A stretch of 64,000 nucleotides of DNA from assembly GCF_005144865.1 (NCBI RefSeq), contig NZ_SWFM01000001.1:186001-250000 (forward strand), read 5' to 3'. A program made the position numbers and the translations under genes. The stretch's first letter is position 1, and each line of letters opens with the position of its first letter. The notes below the pieces were generated by a model that saw nothing but the letters and a program-made list of their open reading frames with translations, was not told the origin of the DNA and did no database searches. Below, in pieces: positions 63,969 to 64,000 of this stretch. The stretch comes from Guptibacillus hwajinpoensis. GTDB taxonomy: Bacteria > Bacillota > Bacilli > Bacillales > Guptibacillaceae.

Positions 63969-64000
63969 AATGCATTAAAAATTTTTAACTTTTTAATAAA

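Overview
The window is chromosomal DNA of a low-GC Gram-positive bacterium of the family Bacillaceae. The support is gene content (odhAB, rsbQP, bshB2-yojF, yojNO, mhqO/mhqD, gltC-gltBD, single-chain glyQS with a T-box leader, a ykpA-type ABC-F protein, a SinI-type anti-repressor), strong AGGAGG-type ribosome binding sites, and many U-tailed hairpin terminators. I cannot fix the species. There is no rRNA, tRNA, CRISPR array, prophage or transposase; nearly all of the window is ordinary core and accessory metabolism, mostly transcribed leftward.

Layout. 1-7.2 kb: small accessory genes (a methanogen-output-domain protein, an orphan lysine/ornithine N-hydroxylase, DUF4395, a nitric oxide synthase-monooxygenase pair, a frameshifted lipoprotein, DUF6501, a GNAT acetyltransferase) among copies of a GC-rich structured repeat. 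7.2-11.7 kb: odhAB of the TCA cycle. 11.7-12.7 kb: a quinone oxidoreductase behind a TetR-type operator. 12.8-24.6 kb: a complete reductive pyrimidine degradation locus. PreT/PreA reduce uracil or thymine, HydA opens the ring, the ureidopropionase releases beta-alanine, the class III aminotransferase makes malonate semialdehyde, and the MmsA-type dehydrogenase makes acetyl-CoA; an NCS1 permease supplies substrate and a PucR regulator sits inside. 25-27 kb: rsbQP, the energy-stress input to sigma B. 27.4-37.1 kb: DCC oxidoreductase, MATE pump, ABC-F protein, bacillithiol deacetylase BshB2 with YojF, the MoxR-VWA pair, Mug glycosylase, a methyltransferase and a DUF948 protein. 37.3-42.1 kb: a secreted subtilisin with SLH domains, repeat copy 3, the mhqO-mhqD quinone-detoxification operon with a clear MhqR operator, and a 28-codon holin-like toxin gene. 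42.1-49.3 kb: gltBD with divergent gltC. 49.4-53 kb: MFS exporter, HAD phosphatase and glyQS. 53.2-53.7 kb: a SinI-like anti-repressor behind a cyclic-di-GMP-I riboswitch. 54-60.7 kb: thioredoxin, ergothioneine-type egtB with a decayed egtD, SGNH hydrolase, glutaredoxin, Crp/Fnr regulator, M29 aminopeptidase and AldA-type dehydrogenase. 61.3-63.9 kb: argGH behind a promoter with an ARG box.

The most noteworthy items are (i) a c-di-GMP-I riboswitch placed directly before a SinI-like gene, with a complement of the ribosome binding site in its 3' arm and a tandem direct repeat plus a SinR-type box just after its promoter; (ii) a repeat family whose copies show compensatory changes in a hairpin, with one copy collapsed between 10-bp direct repeats; (iii) an egtD reduced to its C-terminal 75 codons but still coupled by ATGA to egtB; (iv) the tiny holin-like toxin gene between mhqO and gltD.
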